From CADEED01 sp036274075 (GTDB lineage: Bacteria; Pseudomonadota; Gammaproteobacteria; Steroidobacterales; Steroidobacteraceae), in NCBI GenBank assembly GCA_036274075.1, contig DASUGK010000149.1, forward strand, positions 1-64,000: a DNA stretch of 64,000 nt, read 5' to 3'. Below the pieces are notes generated by a model. It was not told the origin of the DNA, searched no databases, and was given only the letters and a program-made list of their open reading frames with translations. The first letter of the stretch is position 1; every line of letters begins with the position of its first letter. Shown one piece after another: positions 21,457-30,322 of the stretch. The translations under genes and the position numbers were made by a program.

Positions 21457-22896
21457 CTACTTGCCGCCGGCGTAACTCTTGGTCAGCCGGTACAGGAACT
21501 CGCGGCCTTCCAGGAGCGTCTGCACGCGGATGCGCTCATTGAGTCCATGCGCATTGGACGTGGCGCCGTCGCCCAGCATGCCGGAGACGCCGTAGCAGGG
21601 AATGCCGCTGGGCGTGAGGAACCGGCAATCGGTGGCGCCGGAGGCGATCGTGGGCACCACGGCCACGCCGGGGTACATGTCCGCAGCCAGCTTTTCGATC
21701 GGTCCCATGATGTTGCGTGACAGGGTGGGCGGCGCACCCACTTTTTCGGGCGGCGACTGGAATTCCACCGTCACCTTCGGATCGTCGATGGTGCGTATCA
21801 GCTCCTGGCGGATCTCTTCCTGGTCGTGTCCCGGAAAGATGCGGCAGTTCACGTTGGCGGTGGCACGCTGCGGCAGCGCGTTGGGCGCATGGCCGCCTTC
21901 GATCTGCGTGGCGACGCAGTTGGTACGCAGGATGGCGTTCGCCGATGGATCCTTCTTGAGGCGCTCGATCGCGGCCGCGTCGTCCTTCGAAGCCGCGACC
22001 ATGTCCGCGCCCTTGTCGCCGCCCTGGATGGCGCCGAACTTCGCGAAGTAGCTGCGCGACACGTCGTTGAACTCCACCTTGAACTGGTGCTGCTCGATCT
22101 TGTTGAGCGCGCGCGTGAGCCGGTAGATCGCGTTCTCCGGTGTGGGGCGCGAGGAGTGGCCGCCCTTGTCGGTGGCCGTCAGCGTGAAGTCCTGGTAGAC
22201 CTTCTCGGACGCCAGCACCGCGACGTACTTGTACTCGCCGGTTTCCTGGTCGTAGCGTCCGCCGCCGCCTTCGTTGAGCACGAACTCGGCGTCGATGAGA
22301 TCCCGGTGGTTCTCGATGAGGTAGCTCACGCCGTTGAAGACGTTCGGCGTCTCTTCGCCGCAGGTGAGCGCCATCCTGATGCCTCGCTTCGGGCGATAAC
22401 CGTCTTTCTCGAAGCGCACCATCATGTCGGCGAACACCGCGGCCATGGCCTTGTCGTCCGCGGAGCCGCGCGCGTAGAAGAAACCGTCCTCTTCGACGAG
22501 CTTGAAGGGATCGCGCACCCAGTCCTCGCGCCGTGCTTCGACCACGTCGATGTGTGCCAGCAGCAGCAGGGGCTTGAGCTTCGGGTCGCTGCCGGGCAGC
22601 AGCGCGACGAGATTGCCCTGCCGCGGGAAATCCTTCGGCACGATTACCTGCGCCTGGTCGTCCTTGTAACCGGCGGCGATGAGCCGCGCCTTCATGGCAT
22701 TGGCCGCGTCGGTGCACGAGCCCACCGACAGCGTGGTGTTGATCTCGACCAGTTGCTTGTAGAGATCGCGGAACTCGGCCTCACCGGCGCGCGCCGCTTT
22801 CGACGCACTGGTCTGCCGGCTTTCCTTGATGCCGGCGGCCTGGGCGGCGGTGAACGAGAGCAGGGCGGTGAGGGCGATGAGAATTCGCGGGGTCAT
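21457..22896 (-). CDS. Exported M20-family metallopeptidase, 479 aa
   Basis: A signal peptide (MTPRILIALTALLSFTAAQA) starts at the ATG at 22896. The M20 fold has two-metal ligands His115 and Asp117 (LLAHIDVV), Asp147/148 (GSADDK), catalytic Glu181 and ligand Glu182 (CGEETPN), and a late His in TSNAHGLNE. The dimerisation domain lies at about 230-345. Members hydrolyse dipeptides, N-acyl amino acids or carbamoyl substrates; the substrate here is unknown. It is expected in the periplasm. It is divergent from the DUF2891 gene, 114 bases apart. Confidence 0.92.
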   Translation of the reverse strand: MTPRILIALTALLSFTAAQAAGIKESRQTSASKAARAGEAEFRDLYKQLVEINTTLSVGSCTDAANAMKARLIAAGYKDDQAQVIVPKDFPRQGNLVALLPGSDPKLKPLLLLAHIDVVEARREDWVRDPFKLVEEDGFFYARGSADDKAMAAVFADMMVRFEKDGYRPKRGIRMALTCGEETPNVFNGVSYLIENHRDLIDAEFVLNEGGGGRYDQETGEYKYVAVLASEKVYQDFTLTATDKGGHSSRPTPENAIYRLTRALNKIEQHQFKVEFNDVSRSYFAKFGAIQGGDKGADMVAASKDDAAAIERLKKDPSANAILRTNCVATQIEGGHAPNALPQRATANVNCRIFPGHDQEEIRQELIRTIDDPKVTVEFQSPPEKVGAPPTLSRNIMGPIEKLAADMYPGVAVVPTIASGATDCRFLTPSGIPCYGVSGMLGDGATSNAHGLNERIRVQTLLEGREFLYRLTKSYAGGK

Positions 22897-23010
22897 GTTG
22901 TTCTCGGGAAGTTTTGGCTGCACGCGAAGATACCGCATTTGCCGACCGGGGTTTCCCGGTGGCGGTGAAGTCGGCGCCCTCCGACGGGGATTCTGCGCTA
23001 AGGTCATTCG

Positions 23011-24075
23011 ATGCGTTGCTTCATCCTGCCGCTGATCGCCTGCGCCGCCACCGCAAAGGCGACACCGTTGCCCGAAAAAGTGGTGGAAGGTTTTGCCGGA
23101 CTCGCACTCGAGTGCGTGCACCGCGAATATCCCAACAAGATCGCGCACGTCATGGGCGCCGATGCCGACGCGCAGCCGCCGCGGCAACTTACGCCGGCCT
23201 TTTATGGCTGTTACGACTGGCATTCCTCGGTGCACGGACACTGGCTGCTGGTGCGCGCCGTGCGCACGCATCCGGAGGCGGGCTACGCGGCCGCGGCCCG
23301 TGAGGCGCTGGCACGCAGCCTGACGCCGCAAAACATCGCGGTCGAAGTCGCCTATCTCAAAGGCGAGGGGCGGGCGTCATTCGAACGCCCCTACGGCCTC
23401 GCGTGGCTGCTGCAACTGGCGGCCGAGTTGCGCGGCTGGGACGACCCGCAGGCGAAAGCCTGGGCGGCCACGCTGGCTCCACTCGAGCAGGAAGCCGCGG
23501 GGCGAATCTCGAGCTGGTTACCCAGACTGCGCTACCCGATCCGCGAAGGTGAACATGACCAGACGGCGTTCGCCTTCGGCCTCATCTGGGACTGGGCCAT
23601 GGTGACAAACAACGCGCCGATGCAGCAGCTGCTCCGCACCAAGGCGGCCGAGTTCTACGAGCGGGACGTCGCCTGCCCATTGGCGTACGAACCCTCGGGC
23701 CAGGATTTCCTCTCGCCGTGCCTGGCCGAAGCGGACTTCGTGCGCCGCGTGCTGGCACCGGAGAAGTTCGCGGCCTGGCTGACGGCCTTCCTGCCGTCGA
23801 TTCCGCGGGATGGCTCGACGCAATGGCTGGCGCCGGCCGAGGTGACGGATCGCAGTGACCCGAAGCTGGCCCACCTCGACGGTCTGAACCTCAGCCGCGC
23901 CTGGATGCTCGAAGGCATTGCGCGCGGCCTGCCTGCGGTCGACAAGCGCGTGCGCTCGTTGCAGGCCACTGCCGCGCGTCACCGTGAAGCCTCGCTCGGC
24001 GCCGTGTCCCGCGAGCACTACGTCGGCAGCCACTGGCTGGGCACGTTCGCGCTCTACGGCGCGGATGGTAGTTAG
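23011..24075 (+). CDS. DUF2891 protein, exported, 354 aa
   Basis: The N-terminus is a short hydrophobic signal peptide (MRCFILPLIACAATAKA). The hallmark FYGCYDWHSSVHGHW of DUF2891 is at about 65-80, followed by helical repeats that suggest an alpha/alpha barrel like those of glycan-active enzymes. No enzymatic activity is established for the family as far as I know. It ends in a 4-base overlap with the convergent enolase-superfamily gene. Confidence 0.85.
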   Translation: MRCFILPLIACAATAKATPLPEKVVEGFAGLALECVHREYPNKIAHVMGADADAQPPRQLTPAFYGCYDWHSSVHGHWLLVRAVRTHPEAGYAAAAREALARSLTPQNIAVEVAYLKGEGRASFERPYGLAWLLQLAAELRGWDDPQAKAWAATLAPLEQEAAGRISSWLPRLRYPIREGEHDQTAFAFGLIWDWAMVTNNAPMQQLLRTKAAEFYERDVACPLAYEPSGQDFLSPCLAEADFVRRVLAPEKFAAWLTAFLPSIPRDGSTQWLAPAEVTDRSDPKLAHLDGLNLSRAWMLEGIARGLPAVDKRVRSLQATAARHREASLGAVSREHYVGSHWLGTFALYGADGS

Positions 24076-25364
24076 GGGCTGGTCAGGACTTCCTGCTTCA
24101 CGACCTTGGCGGCATCGAACTCGATGCCGAAGCCGGGTCTCTCCGGAAGCTGAACCATCCCGTTGACCGCGAGGGGCGGGTCCTTCAGGAACCAGAGTTT
24201 CTCGGGCACGTGGTTGATGAGGTATTCACCTACCGGGCACACGGACGGCGACTGGCTCGCGACCACGGCCAGCGCCGCGTGCACGTTGTGACAATGCGGC
24301 AGCAGTTTCACGCCGTGTACCGAGGCGAGGTGCGCGATCTTCATGGTCTCGCTGATGCCACCACACCACTCGGGATCTGCCTGGATGTATTGCAGCGCGT
24401 TGGCCTTGAAGAATTGCCCGGCTTCCCAGCGGCCGTACACGTGTTCTCCCGTGGCGATGGGCACGCTCGTGGACTGCGCGAGGCGGATGAAACCTTCGAG
24501 GTCCGACATGGGCAAGGCTTCCTCGAGGAACCACGGACGGTACTGCTCGACCTTGCGGCACCACTCGAGCGCGAATTGCAGGTCCCAGCCCTGGTAGGCG
24601 TCGAAGCCGAGCTCCACGTCGTCGCCCACCGCGGCGCGCACTTCGCGCAGCAGGGAGACGTTCATGTCCATACCCTTGCGGCCATCGCCGGGCCCGTAGC
24701 CCAGGAACCACTTCTGGTGGACGAAGCCGTCCTTCTTGAGCTGGGCGGCACGCCTGGCGGCCGCCGCGGGTTCGATCGAGTAACCGAGGCAGCTGCCGTA
24801 GACGCGCACCGGCTGCTGCGTGGGGCCGCCTAGCAACCTGAAGACCGGGACGCCGAGATGCCGTGCACGCAGGTCCCAGAGCGCGTTGTCGCAGGCGCTG
24901 ATGCCCATCAGGTAGTGCCCGGCGCGCGAATGGCGGTTCGAGCGGTACATCTGGTCCCAGAGCTTTTCGATGGCGAAGGCGTCCTGTCCGATGAGCAGGC
25001 GGCGCAGCGGCCCGAGGATGGTCGGCAGCGCCTCCGCATCGATGTATCCGTATATGCCTTCCTGGCCACCGCGGGTGAGGATGCGAACGTAGTGGTGACG
25101 CGCGGTGTAGGTTTCCTGCTTCGGCTCGCCTTCCTTGAACACCGGGGGACGGCGATCGGCGTACAGGTGCGAAGGCTGCACCTGGAATTGCCCCGTGACG
25201 CCGCGCGTCACGGTACGCGGGCCACTGAGCCGCAGCACCTCGACCTCGGTGATCACGAGGTCGGGCAGGTTCATCGACGCGGCGAACGATTCGCGCAGGC
25301 CGAAGGGCAGGCAGGCGAGCGCCGATCCCGCGCCCAGGTGCCGGAGGAAATCCCTGCGTCTCAT
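24072..25364 (-). CDS. Tat-exported mandelate racemase/muconate lactonizing-type enzyme, 430 aa
   Basis: A twin-arginine signal (MRRRDFLRHLGAGSALA) precedes an enolase-superfamily enzyme. The N-terminal capping domain is at about 35-165. The barrel has Mg ligands Asp255 (GFDAYQGWD), Glu281 (FLEEALP) and Glu307 (ATGEH); candidate acid/base residues are Lys218 and His357. The chemistry is likely abstraction of a proton next to a carboxylate (racemisation, dehydration or cycloisomerisation). Export of this family is unusual. Its ATG overlaps the GNAT stop by four bases, so it is the last gene of the leftward lig transcript. Confidence 0.88.
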   Translation of the reverse strand: MRRRDFLRHLGAGSALACLPFGLRESFAASMNLPDLVITEVEVLRLSGPRTVTRGVTGQFQVQPSHLYADRRPPVFKEGEPKQETYTARHHYVRILTRGGQEGIYGYIDAEALPTILGPLRRLLIGQDAFAIEKLWDQMYRSNRHSRAGHYLMGISACDNALWDLRARHLGVPVFRLLGGPTQQPVRVYGSCLGYSIEPAAAARRAAQLKKDGFVHQKWFLGYGPGDGRKGMDMNVSLLREVRAAVGDDVELGFDAYQGWDLQFALEWCRKVEQYRPWFLEEALPMSDLEGFIRLAQSTSVPIATGEHVYGRWEAGQFFKANALQYIQADPEWCGGISETMKIAHLASVHGVKLLPHCHNVHAALAVVASQSPSVCPVGEYLINHVPEKLWFLKDPPLAVNGMVQLPERPGFGIEFDAAKVVKQEVLTSP

Positions 25365-25885
25365 GGGGCCAGGTCCTTGTAGAAAATGACGGTGCTGCAG
25401 TATGGCCCATCGGGCATCAGTGCAAATCGCGGCACGGTGCCGACCCGTTGCCAGCCGCCGCGCTCGTAGAGCCGCTCCGCCTCGGCGCTCGCGGTGTCGA
25501 GCACCAGCAGCGTGCGGCCGGCGTCGCGTGCGGCGTTCTCGGCGGCGGCGAGGACCAGCGCGCCCACGCCATGCCGGCGCGCGCTGCGCCGGACCAGCAT
25601 CTTCGAGATGTCGGCACGATGAGGCTGGTTTTCCTGCGGCGCCCACACCGCCTGCGCCGTGCCGAGGATTTCGCCGCGTTCGTCCTCGGCGACGACCAGC
25701 GCGCGTTCGCCGCGTGCCAGGCCGCCCGCGACGCCGCGCCAGTAGGTTTCCGCCTTGGCACGTGTCATCGGCCACATGAAGTTCACCGAGGCGCCACCTT
25801 CGACGCAGTCGATGAGCACGTCGCACAGCCCCGCCATCTCTCGCGCGCCGATGGATTCGAGCCGCCGGACCCGCGGCGGGCTCAT
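25361..25885 (-). CDS. GNAT-family N-acetyltransferase, 174 aa
   Basis: I start it at the ATG at 25885 (MSPPRVRRLES). The acetyl-CoA-binding region is at about 90-125, with ISKMLVRRSARRHGVGALVL, which contains the R/Q-x-x-G-x-G/A motif as RRHGVG. The C-terminal half has the LYERGGW motif typical of GNATs. The substrate is unknown. It overlaps the downstream enolase-superfamily gene by four bases and a possible upstream small ORF by three, so it belongs to the ligABC transcript. It could modify an amine-containing compound or antibiotic. Confidence 0.85.
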   Translation of the reverse strand: MSPPRVRRLESIGAREMAGLCDVLIDCVEGGASVNFMWPMTRAKAETYWRGVAGGLARGERALVVAEDERGEILGTAQAVWAPQENQPHRADISKMLVRRSARRHGVGALVLAAAENAARDAGRTLLVLDTASAEAERLYERGGWQRVGTVPRFALMPDGPYCSTVIFYKDLAP

Positions 25886-25986
25886 GACGACAACACCACG
25901 ATGTAACGCGCGGGCTTGCGCGTGCGGCTGCGGAAGGTCACGGGGGCGTCGAGCTGCATGGCGAGGCGGCGGCAATCCTGTTGCAA
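25882..25986 (-). CDS. Possible small ORF, 34 aa
   Basis: Between the metallo-beta-lactamase-like gene and the GNAT gene a frame runs from a TTG directly after the upstream TGA to a TGA overlapping the GNAT ATG. It encodes 34 residues; an internal ATG at 25959 would give 25. The product is basic with a hydrophobic tail (ARYIVVLSS). The tight packing on both sides is the main support; there is no homology I can recognise. It could equally be a non-coding spacer. Confidence 0.3.
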   Translation of the reverse strand: MQQDCRRLAMQLDAPVTFRSRTRKPARYIVVLSS

Positions 25987-26895
25987 TCAATCCGGAGGGA
26001 GTTCTTCCTTGACGCGTTTGGCCAGGCGCTCACGCGCGCCGGCGGCGTAGGCCTTGCAGGCACCGGCATCGATGAAGGGATTGGATTTCGGATCGCGCTC
26101 GCGCGCCTCGACTTTCGCATCGAGATCGAAGGCTTCCGGGTGCGGCGTGAGCAGGATGTCACAGGCCAGTCCTGCCACGGTGTCGATCGACTTCTCGAAT
26201 TGCGCCACGCGGCCCGGCGTACCCGTGAACTTGAATCCCGGCGCCGAAATCGAATTGAGGCTGTCGGCGTACACCATGTCGAGGCAGCGATCTTGCTCAC
26301 AGGACTTCCAGGTCCAGGACGTGCCGCCCGGCGTATGCCCGGGCGTGTAATGCACCGTGACTTCGGCACCACCGAGCTTGATCGTGTCGCCGTCCGTGAT
26401 GATCCTGACATTGGCGACCGGCGGAAAGTTGTTGTGTGCCGGTCCGAATCCGAACTGCGGATCGTTCTCGGTGGGGCCACCGCCGGTCAGCGCGCGGCTG
26501 GCCTCGGGGCTGGCCGCGATCGACGCACCACTGGCGCGCTGCAGGGCCGCGATGCCGCCGGCGTGGTCGTAGTGGGTATGCGAGTTGACGATGACCTCCA
26601 CGTCTTCGAGCCGGAGGCCGAGCTTGGCGATGTTGGCCGCGATCTGCGGCGCGGTCTGGGGCAGGCCACCGTCGATGAGGATGTGGCCCTTCGGCGTCGT
26701 GATCAGCACCGACGAAACGCCGCCGCCAACGTACCAGGTGTTGCCGAAGATGCGGAACGGCTCGCGCGGCTGGCTCCAGGTGGCGCACGGTTCGCATTCG
26801 TGCGGCGGGTCGGGAACCAGTTCGGCCGGCACGGCCGGCGCGGCGAGCAATGCCGCGAGCAGCGGCCAGTATTTGCAGTAGTTCGGGTGCTTCAT
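25987..26895 (-). CDS. Subclass B3 metallo-beta-lactamase-like hydrolase, 302 aa
   Basis: A signal peptide covers about 1-24. The B3 hallmarks are present: GNTWYVGGG, HILIDGGLPQTAP, and metal ligands His106, His108, His187 (site 1) and Asp110, His111, His252 (site 2). The region NSHTHYDHAGG matches B3 enzymes, where Asp and His follow the HxH. Length fits B3 (about 290). It should be a periplasmic Zn hydrolase, either a beta-lactamase or a lactonase-like relative. It starts 8 bases after the ligC stop, so it is read through from the ligABC promoter. That context is unexpected for a resistance gene. Confidence 0.85.
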   Translation of the reverse strand: MKHPNYCKYWPLLAALLAAPAVPAELVPDPPHECEPCATWSQPREPFRIFGNTWYVGGGVSSVLITTPKGHILIDGGLPQTAPQIAANIAKLGLRLEDVEVIVNSHTHYDHAGGIAALQRASGASIAASPEASRALTGGGPTENDPQFGFGPAHNNFPPVANVRIITDGDTIKLGGAEVTVHYTPGHTPGGTSWTWKSCEQDRCLDMVYADSLNSISAPGFKFTGTPGRVAQFEKSIDTVAGLACDILLTPHPEAFDLDAKVEARERDPKSNPFIDAGACKAYAAGARERLAKRVKEELPPD

Positions 26896-26903
26896 GGCCC
26901 CGA

Positions 26904-27845
26904 TTAAAGCAGTGATTTCTCCAGCGTGTCGAGCGTGCGCATGGCGGGCAGGATCTGGTGGATGCTGCCGTTCGGCTCGCGCTTCTCCTTGATGGCGGCG
27001 AAGAACTCGCGGTCCTGCAGCTCGATGCCGTTCATCGACACGTCCACCTTCGACACGTCGATCTTGTTGTCCTTGCCGTCCACCAGGTCGTCGTAACGCG
27101 CGATGTAAGTACCGTTGTCGCAGATGTAGCGGAAGAACGTGCCCAGCGGCCCGTCGTTGTTGAAGGACAGCGACAGCGTGCAGATGGCGCCCGACGGCAC
27201 TTTCATCTGGATGCTCATGTCCATGGCGATCTTGAGCTCGGGGTGCATCGGCCCCTGGATGGCACGCGCCACGCTCGCGGTTTCGCCCGTCTGGTACTGG
27301 AACAGATCCACCGTGTGGCAGGCGTGGTGCCAGAGCAGGTGGTCGGTCCAGCTGCGCGGCTTGCCCAGCGCATTCATGTTGGTGCGGCGGAAGAAATAGG
27401 TCTGCACGTCCATCTGCAGGATCCTGAGCTCGCCGGCCAGGATCCTCTTGCGGATCCATTGATGAGAGGGATTGAAGCGCCGCGTGTGGCCGCCCATGCA
27501 GATGAGGCCGGTTTCCTTCTGCACGCGCGCCAGTTCCTCGGCGTCCTCGAGATTGTCGGACACCGGGATCTCGATCTGCACGTGTTTGCCGGCGCGCATG
27601 CATTCGATGCCCTGGCGCGCATGCATCTGCGTCGGCGTCGCGAGGATGGCTGCCTCGACCCCGGGCTGCGCCAGGCATTCGGCGAGCTTCGTCGACCAGT
27701 GCGGAATGTTGTACTTCTTCGCGACCTCGGCGGTGGAGTCCGGGCTGCCGCCAGCCAACGTCGCGATCTCGATGCCCGGAATGTTCCGGATGGCTTCGAT
27801 GTGCTTGATACCGAACGCGCCCTGTCCGGCGACGCAGATCTTCAT
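26904..27845 (-). CDS. ligC: 4-carboxy-2-hydroxymuconate-6-semialdehyde dehydrogenase (LigC), 313 aa
   Basis: A Gfo/Idh/MocA-fold NAD(P) enzyme: Rossmann GQGAFG near the N-terminus and the HVQIEIP stretch, where most relatives have EKP; LigC proteins have this Ile variant. It oxidises the hemiacetal of the ring-cleavage product to 2-pyrone-4,6-dicarboxylate. The gene lies 4 bases after ligB, in the order ligA-ligB-ligC, which strongly supports the assignment. It is cytoplasmic. Confidence 0.93.
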   Translation of the reverse strand: MKICVAGQGAFGIKHIEAIRNIPGIEIATLAGGSPDSTAEVAKKYNIPHWSTKLAECLAQPGVEAAILATPTQMHARQGIECMRAGKHVQIEIPVSDNLEDAEELARVQKETGLICMGGHTRRFNPSHQWIRKRILAGELRILQMDVQTYFFRRTNMNALGKPRSWTDHLLWHHACHTVDLFQYQTGETASVARAIQGPMHPELKIAMDMSIQMKVPSGAICTLSLSFNNDGPLGTFFRYICDNGTYIARYDDLVDGKDNKIDVSKVDVSMNGIELQDREFFAAIKEKREPNGSIHQILPAMRTLDTLEKSLL

Positions 27846-27849
27846 TCCT

Positions 27850-28692
27850 TCACTCCGTGGGTTCGAGGCAGAGCAGTCCCGACGCCGTGTTCGAGGTCGG
27901 CACGTGATAGAAACGATACGCCTCGCGCACCTTGCCGCCCAGCGCGCCGCGCATGGCCAGCCACATGACCATCTCGATGCCTTCGGATCCCGACTCGCGC
28001 ATGTACTCGGTGTGCGTGAGCCTGGTGAGCTTCTGCGGATCGTTGGCCATGCCGTCGAGGAACATGGCGTCGAATTCCTGGTTCACGAGGCCGGCGCGCT
28101 CGCCCTGCAACTGGTGCGACATGCCGCCGGTGCCGTACACCACGACGCGCAGGTCTTCCGGAAAATCCTGCACGGCGCGGCGAATCGCCTGGCCGAGCTT
28201 GAAGCACCGCACGCCGGTGGGCGGTGGATACTGGATGACGTTCACGCACAGCGGAATCACCTTGAACGGCCACTTGTCCAACTGGCCACAGGTCACCGAC
28301 AACGGCACCGTGAGACCGTGATCGACGGGCATCTCGTTGGCGATGGTCATGTCAAACTCGTCGAGGATGAGGCTCTCGACCAGGTGCCACGCGAGCTTCG
28401 AGTGCCCGTACACCGGCGGGACGGGGCGAGGCCCGAAACCTTCGTCGGCCACCGGAAAAAACTCTGCGGTGCCCATGAGGAATGTGGGGATCATCTGCAG
28501 CGACAGCGCGTTGGCGTGGTCGTTGTAGATGAGGATGGCCACGTCCGGCTTGATCTTCGCCAGCCATTCGCGCGCCGGGATGGTGCCGTCGAAGTAGGGC
28601 TTCCAATAGGGATTGCCGGCGTTGCCCTTGTCGAGTGCCGCGCCGATGGCGGGCACGTGCGAGCACGCGATGCCTCCCACGATGCGCGCCAT
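27850..28692 (-). CDS. ligB: Protocatechuate 4,5-dioxygenase beta subunit (LigB), 280 aa
   Basis: This is the catalytic subunit of the type II extradiol dioxygenase that opens protocatechuate between C4 and C5. The Fe(II) ligands are His12 (ACSHVPAIG), His59 (YNDHAN) and Glu240; the catalytic His is His193 (GTGGMSHQ). They lie two or so residues off the positions in Sphingobium LigB (12, 61, 242, 195). The start codon overlaps the ligA stop by one base (TAATG), as expected for subunits made in equal amounts. Confidence 0.96.
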   Translation of the reverse strand: MARIVGGIACSHVPAIGAALDKGNAGNPYWKPYFDGTIPAREWLAKIKPDVAILIYNDHANALSLQMIPTFLMGTAEFFPVADEGFGPRPVPPVYGHSKLAWHLVESLILDEFDMTIANEMPVDHGLTVPLSVTCGQLDKWPFKVIPLCVNVIQYPPPTGVRCFKLGQAIRRAVQDFPEDLRVVVYGTGGMSHQLQGERAGLVNQEFDAMFLDGMANDPQKLTRLTHTEYMRESGSEGIEMVMWLAMRGALGGKVREAYRFYHVPTSNTASGLLCLEPTE

Positions 28693-29090
28693 TATTTTTC
28701 CTCCCCGGTGCCCGGCTTGAACCGGTTCCCCTCGGGAGAACGTCCCCCCGCCAGCATCATCTTCGCGTACTCCTCCTTGGGCATGCTGCACATCATGCCG
28801 GCGACGTCCTGGAAGGTGAGCCCGTCGCAGAAGGCGATCTTGATGGTGTAGTAGATGTTGCCGCCCACCTTCAGCATGCCTAACCAGTCGCGCTTGAGCA
28901 CCGCTTCTTTCTGCCCGGGCGTCAGCGGGAAGCGATCCAGGTAGGCCGCCTCGTTGGCCTTGAAGGCCTTGCGGTTCTCCGGGTCGTTGAGCGACATGCA
29001 GAACATGTTGAGGTGGTATCCGACACGGCCGCGTTCCGCGTCGTAGACGTAGGTTCCGGGAATGGTTTCGTAGTCGCGCGGCGCGCTCAT
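28692..29090 (-). CDS. ligA: Protocatechuate 4,5-dioxygenase alpha subunit (LigA), 132 aa
   Basis: This is the small helical LigA-type subunit that caps the LigB active site. Recognisable stretches are PGTYVYD near the N-terminus and NIYYTIKIAF with the MCSMPKEEY helix near the C-terminus. I use the ATG at 29090 (MSAPRDYET); an upstream in-frame ATG at 29120 has no support. It is the first gene of the leftward operon. The divergent ligU gene begins 131 bases away. Confidence 0.95.
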   Translation of the reverse strand: MSAPRDYETIPGTYVYDAERGRVGYHLNMFCMSLNDPENRKAFKANEAAYLDRFPLTPGQKEAVLKRDWLGMLKVGGNIYYTIKIAFCDGLTFQDVAGMMCSMPKEEYAKMMLAGGRSPEGNRFKPGTGEEK

Positions 29091-29221
29091 GATTTCCTCT
29101 CGACAGGGATTATGCGGCAAGATGCCCGCGGCATGCCGCGACTGCTCGATGATGACCGAAATCGTCTCGATTCCGAGCGCAACAGGATACCCACCGGGCG
29201 CTGTTAGTATATGCGTCCCAC
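29091..29221. promoter_or_regulatory. Divergent lig promoter region with 14-bp palindrome
   Basis: The 131 bases between ligA and ligU must drive both lig operons. They contain a perfect palindrome, CGCGGCATGCCGCG, at 29127-29140, and a further TGCGGCA at 29113-29119 repeating its half-site. TTAGTATAT near 29206 could be a -10 element for ligU. Such a site fits a LysR- or IclR-type operator, but no regulator gene is adjacent. Nothing here proves binding. Confidence 0.5.
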
Positions 29222-30310
29222 ATGCCCAGGCAGCGCTCCATCCCTTGTCTATTCATGCGCGGCGGCACCTCGCGCGGTCCGTTCTTCGAGGCCACGGACC
29301 TGCCGGCCGACGTCGCGACCCGCGATCGCGTGCTGCTCGCCGTCATGGGATCGCCCGATGCGCGGCAAATCGACGGCCTCGGCGGTGCGGATCCGCTCAC
29401 GAGCAAGGTGGCAATCGTCGCGCCGGGATCGAATGGCATCGACGTGGAATGGACTTTCGCGCAGGTGTCGGTGCGGGAAGCGCTGGTCGACACCACGCCG
29501 AACTGCGGCAACATGCTCGCGGCGGTGGTGCCGTTCGCGCTCGAGAGCGGCCTGGCTGGGCCGCGCGGCGACGTGACCACGCTGCGGGTGCTCACGAAGA
29601 ACACCGGCACCTTGTGCGACATCGAGGTGCAAACGCCGGGCGGCCGCGTCGAGTACTCCGGCGATGCGCGCATCGACGGCGTGCCGGGAACCGCGGCGCC
29701 CATCAACATCAGCTTCCTCGATACCGCGGGCTCGGTCTGCGGCGCGTTGTTCCCGACCGGGAATCCCGTGGATACCTTCGATGGTGTGGACGTCACCTGC
29801 ATCGACAACGGGATGCCGGTGGTCGTGATGCAGGCCGCCGACCTCGGCGTGAGCGGCTACGAGACACGCGACGAGCTCAATGCCAACGGCGCGCTCAAGA
29901 AGCGCATCGAGTCGATCCGCCTGCAGGCCGGGCCCGTCATGAAGCTGGGCGACGTGACGAAGAAAGTGGTGCCCAAGATGTGCCTGGTGGCGAAGCCGGC
30001 CGAAGGCGGGCACATCACCACGCGCACGTTCATTCCGCACGACTGCCATGCCGCGGTCGGCGTGCTCGGCGCGGTGACGGTGGCCACGGCCGCGGTCACG
30101 CCGGGTACCGTGGCGCATCGCGTGGCGCAGGTGCCGCCAGGCGCGCGCAAGACGTTTTCCGTCCAGCACCCCACCGGCGAATTCACGGTGGTGCTCGAAA
30201 TGAGTGCAGCGAATCCCGCCGAGGTGGCGCGCGCCTCGCTGCTGCGCACCGCTCGGCTGTTGATGCGCGGCGAGGTTTTCATTCCCGGGAACATCTGGCC
30301 CGGCCAGTGA
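29222..30310 (+). CDS. ligU: 4-oxalomesaconate tautomerase/isomerase (LigU/GalD, PrpF family), 362 aa
   Basis: A PrpF-family protein with two diaminopimelate-epimerase-like halves. Conserved stretches are FMRGGTSRG at the N-terminus and TPNCGNML at about 90. It interconverts forms of 4-oxalomesaconate, between LigI and LigJ in the pathway. PrpF-type aconitate isomerases are close relatives, but the position at the head of ligU-ligK-ligI makes the lig role most likely. LigU (allylic isomerisation) and GalD (keto-enol tautomerisation) cannot be told apart here. Confidence 0.9.
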   Translation: MPRQRSIPCLFMRGGTSRGPFFEATDLPADVATRDRVLLAVMGSPDARQIDGLGGADPLTSKVAIVAPGSNGIDVEWTFAQVSVREALVDTTPNCGNMLAAVVPFALESGLAGPRGDVTTLRVLTKNTGTLCDIEVQTPGGRVEYSGDARIDGVPGTAAPINISFLDTAGSVCGALFPTGNPVDTFDGVDVTCIDNGMPVVVMQAADLGVSGYETRDELNANGALKKRIESIRLQAGPVMKLGDVTKKVVPKMCLVAKPAEGGHITTRTFIPHDCHAAVGVLGAVTVATAAVTPGTVAHRVAQVPPGARKTFSVQHPTGEFTVVLEMSAANPAEVARASLLRTARLLMRGEVFIPGNIWPGQ

Positions 30311-30322
30311 GGTAGGACGAAG

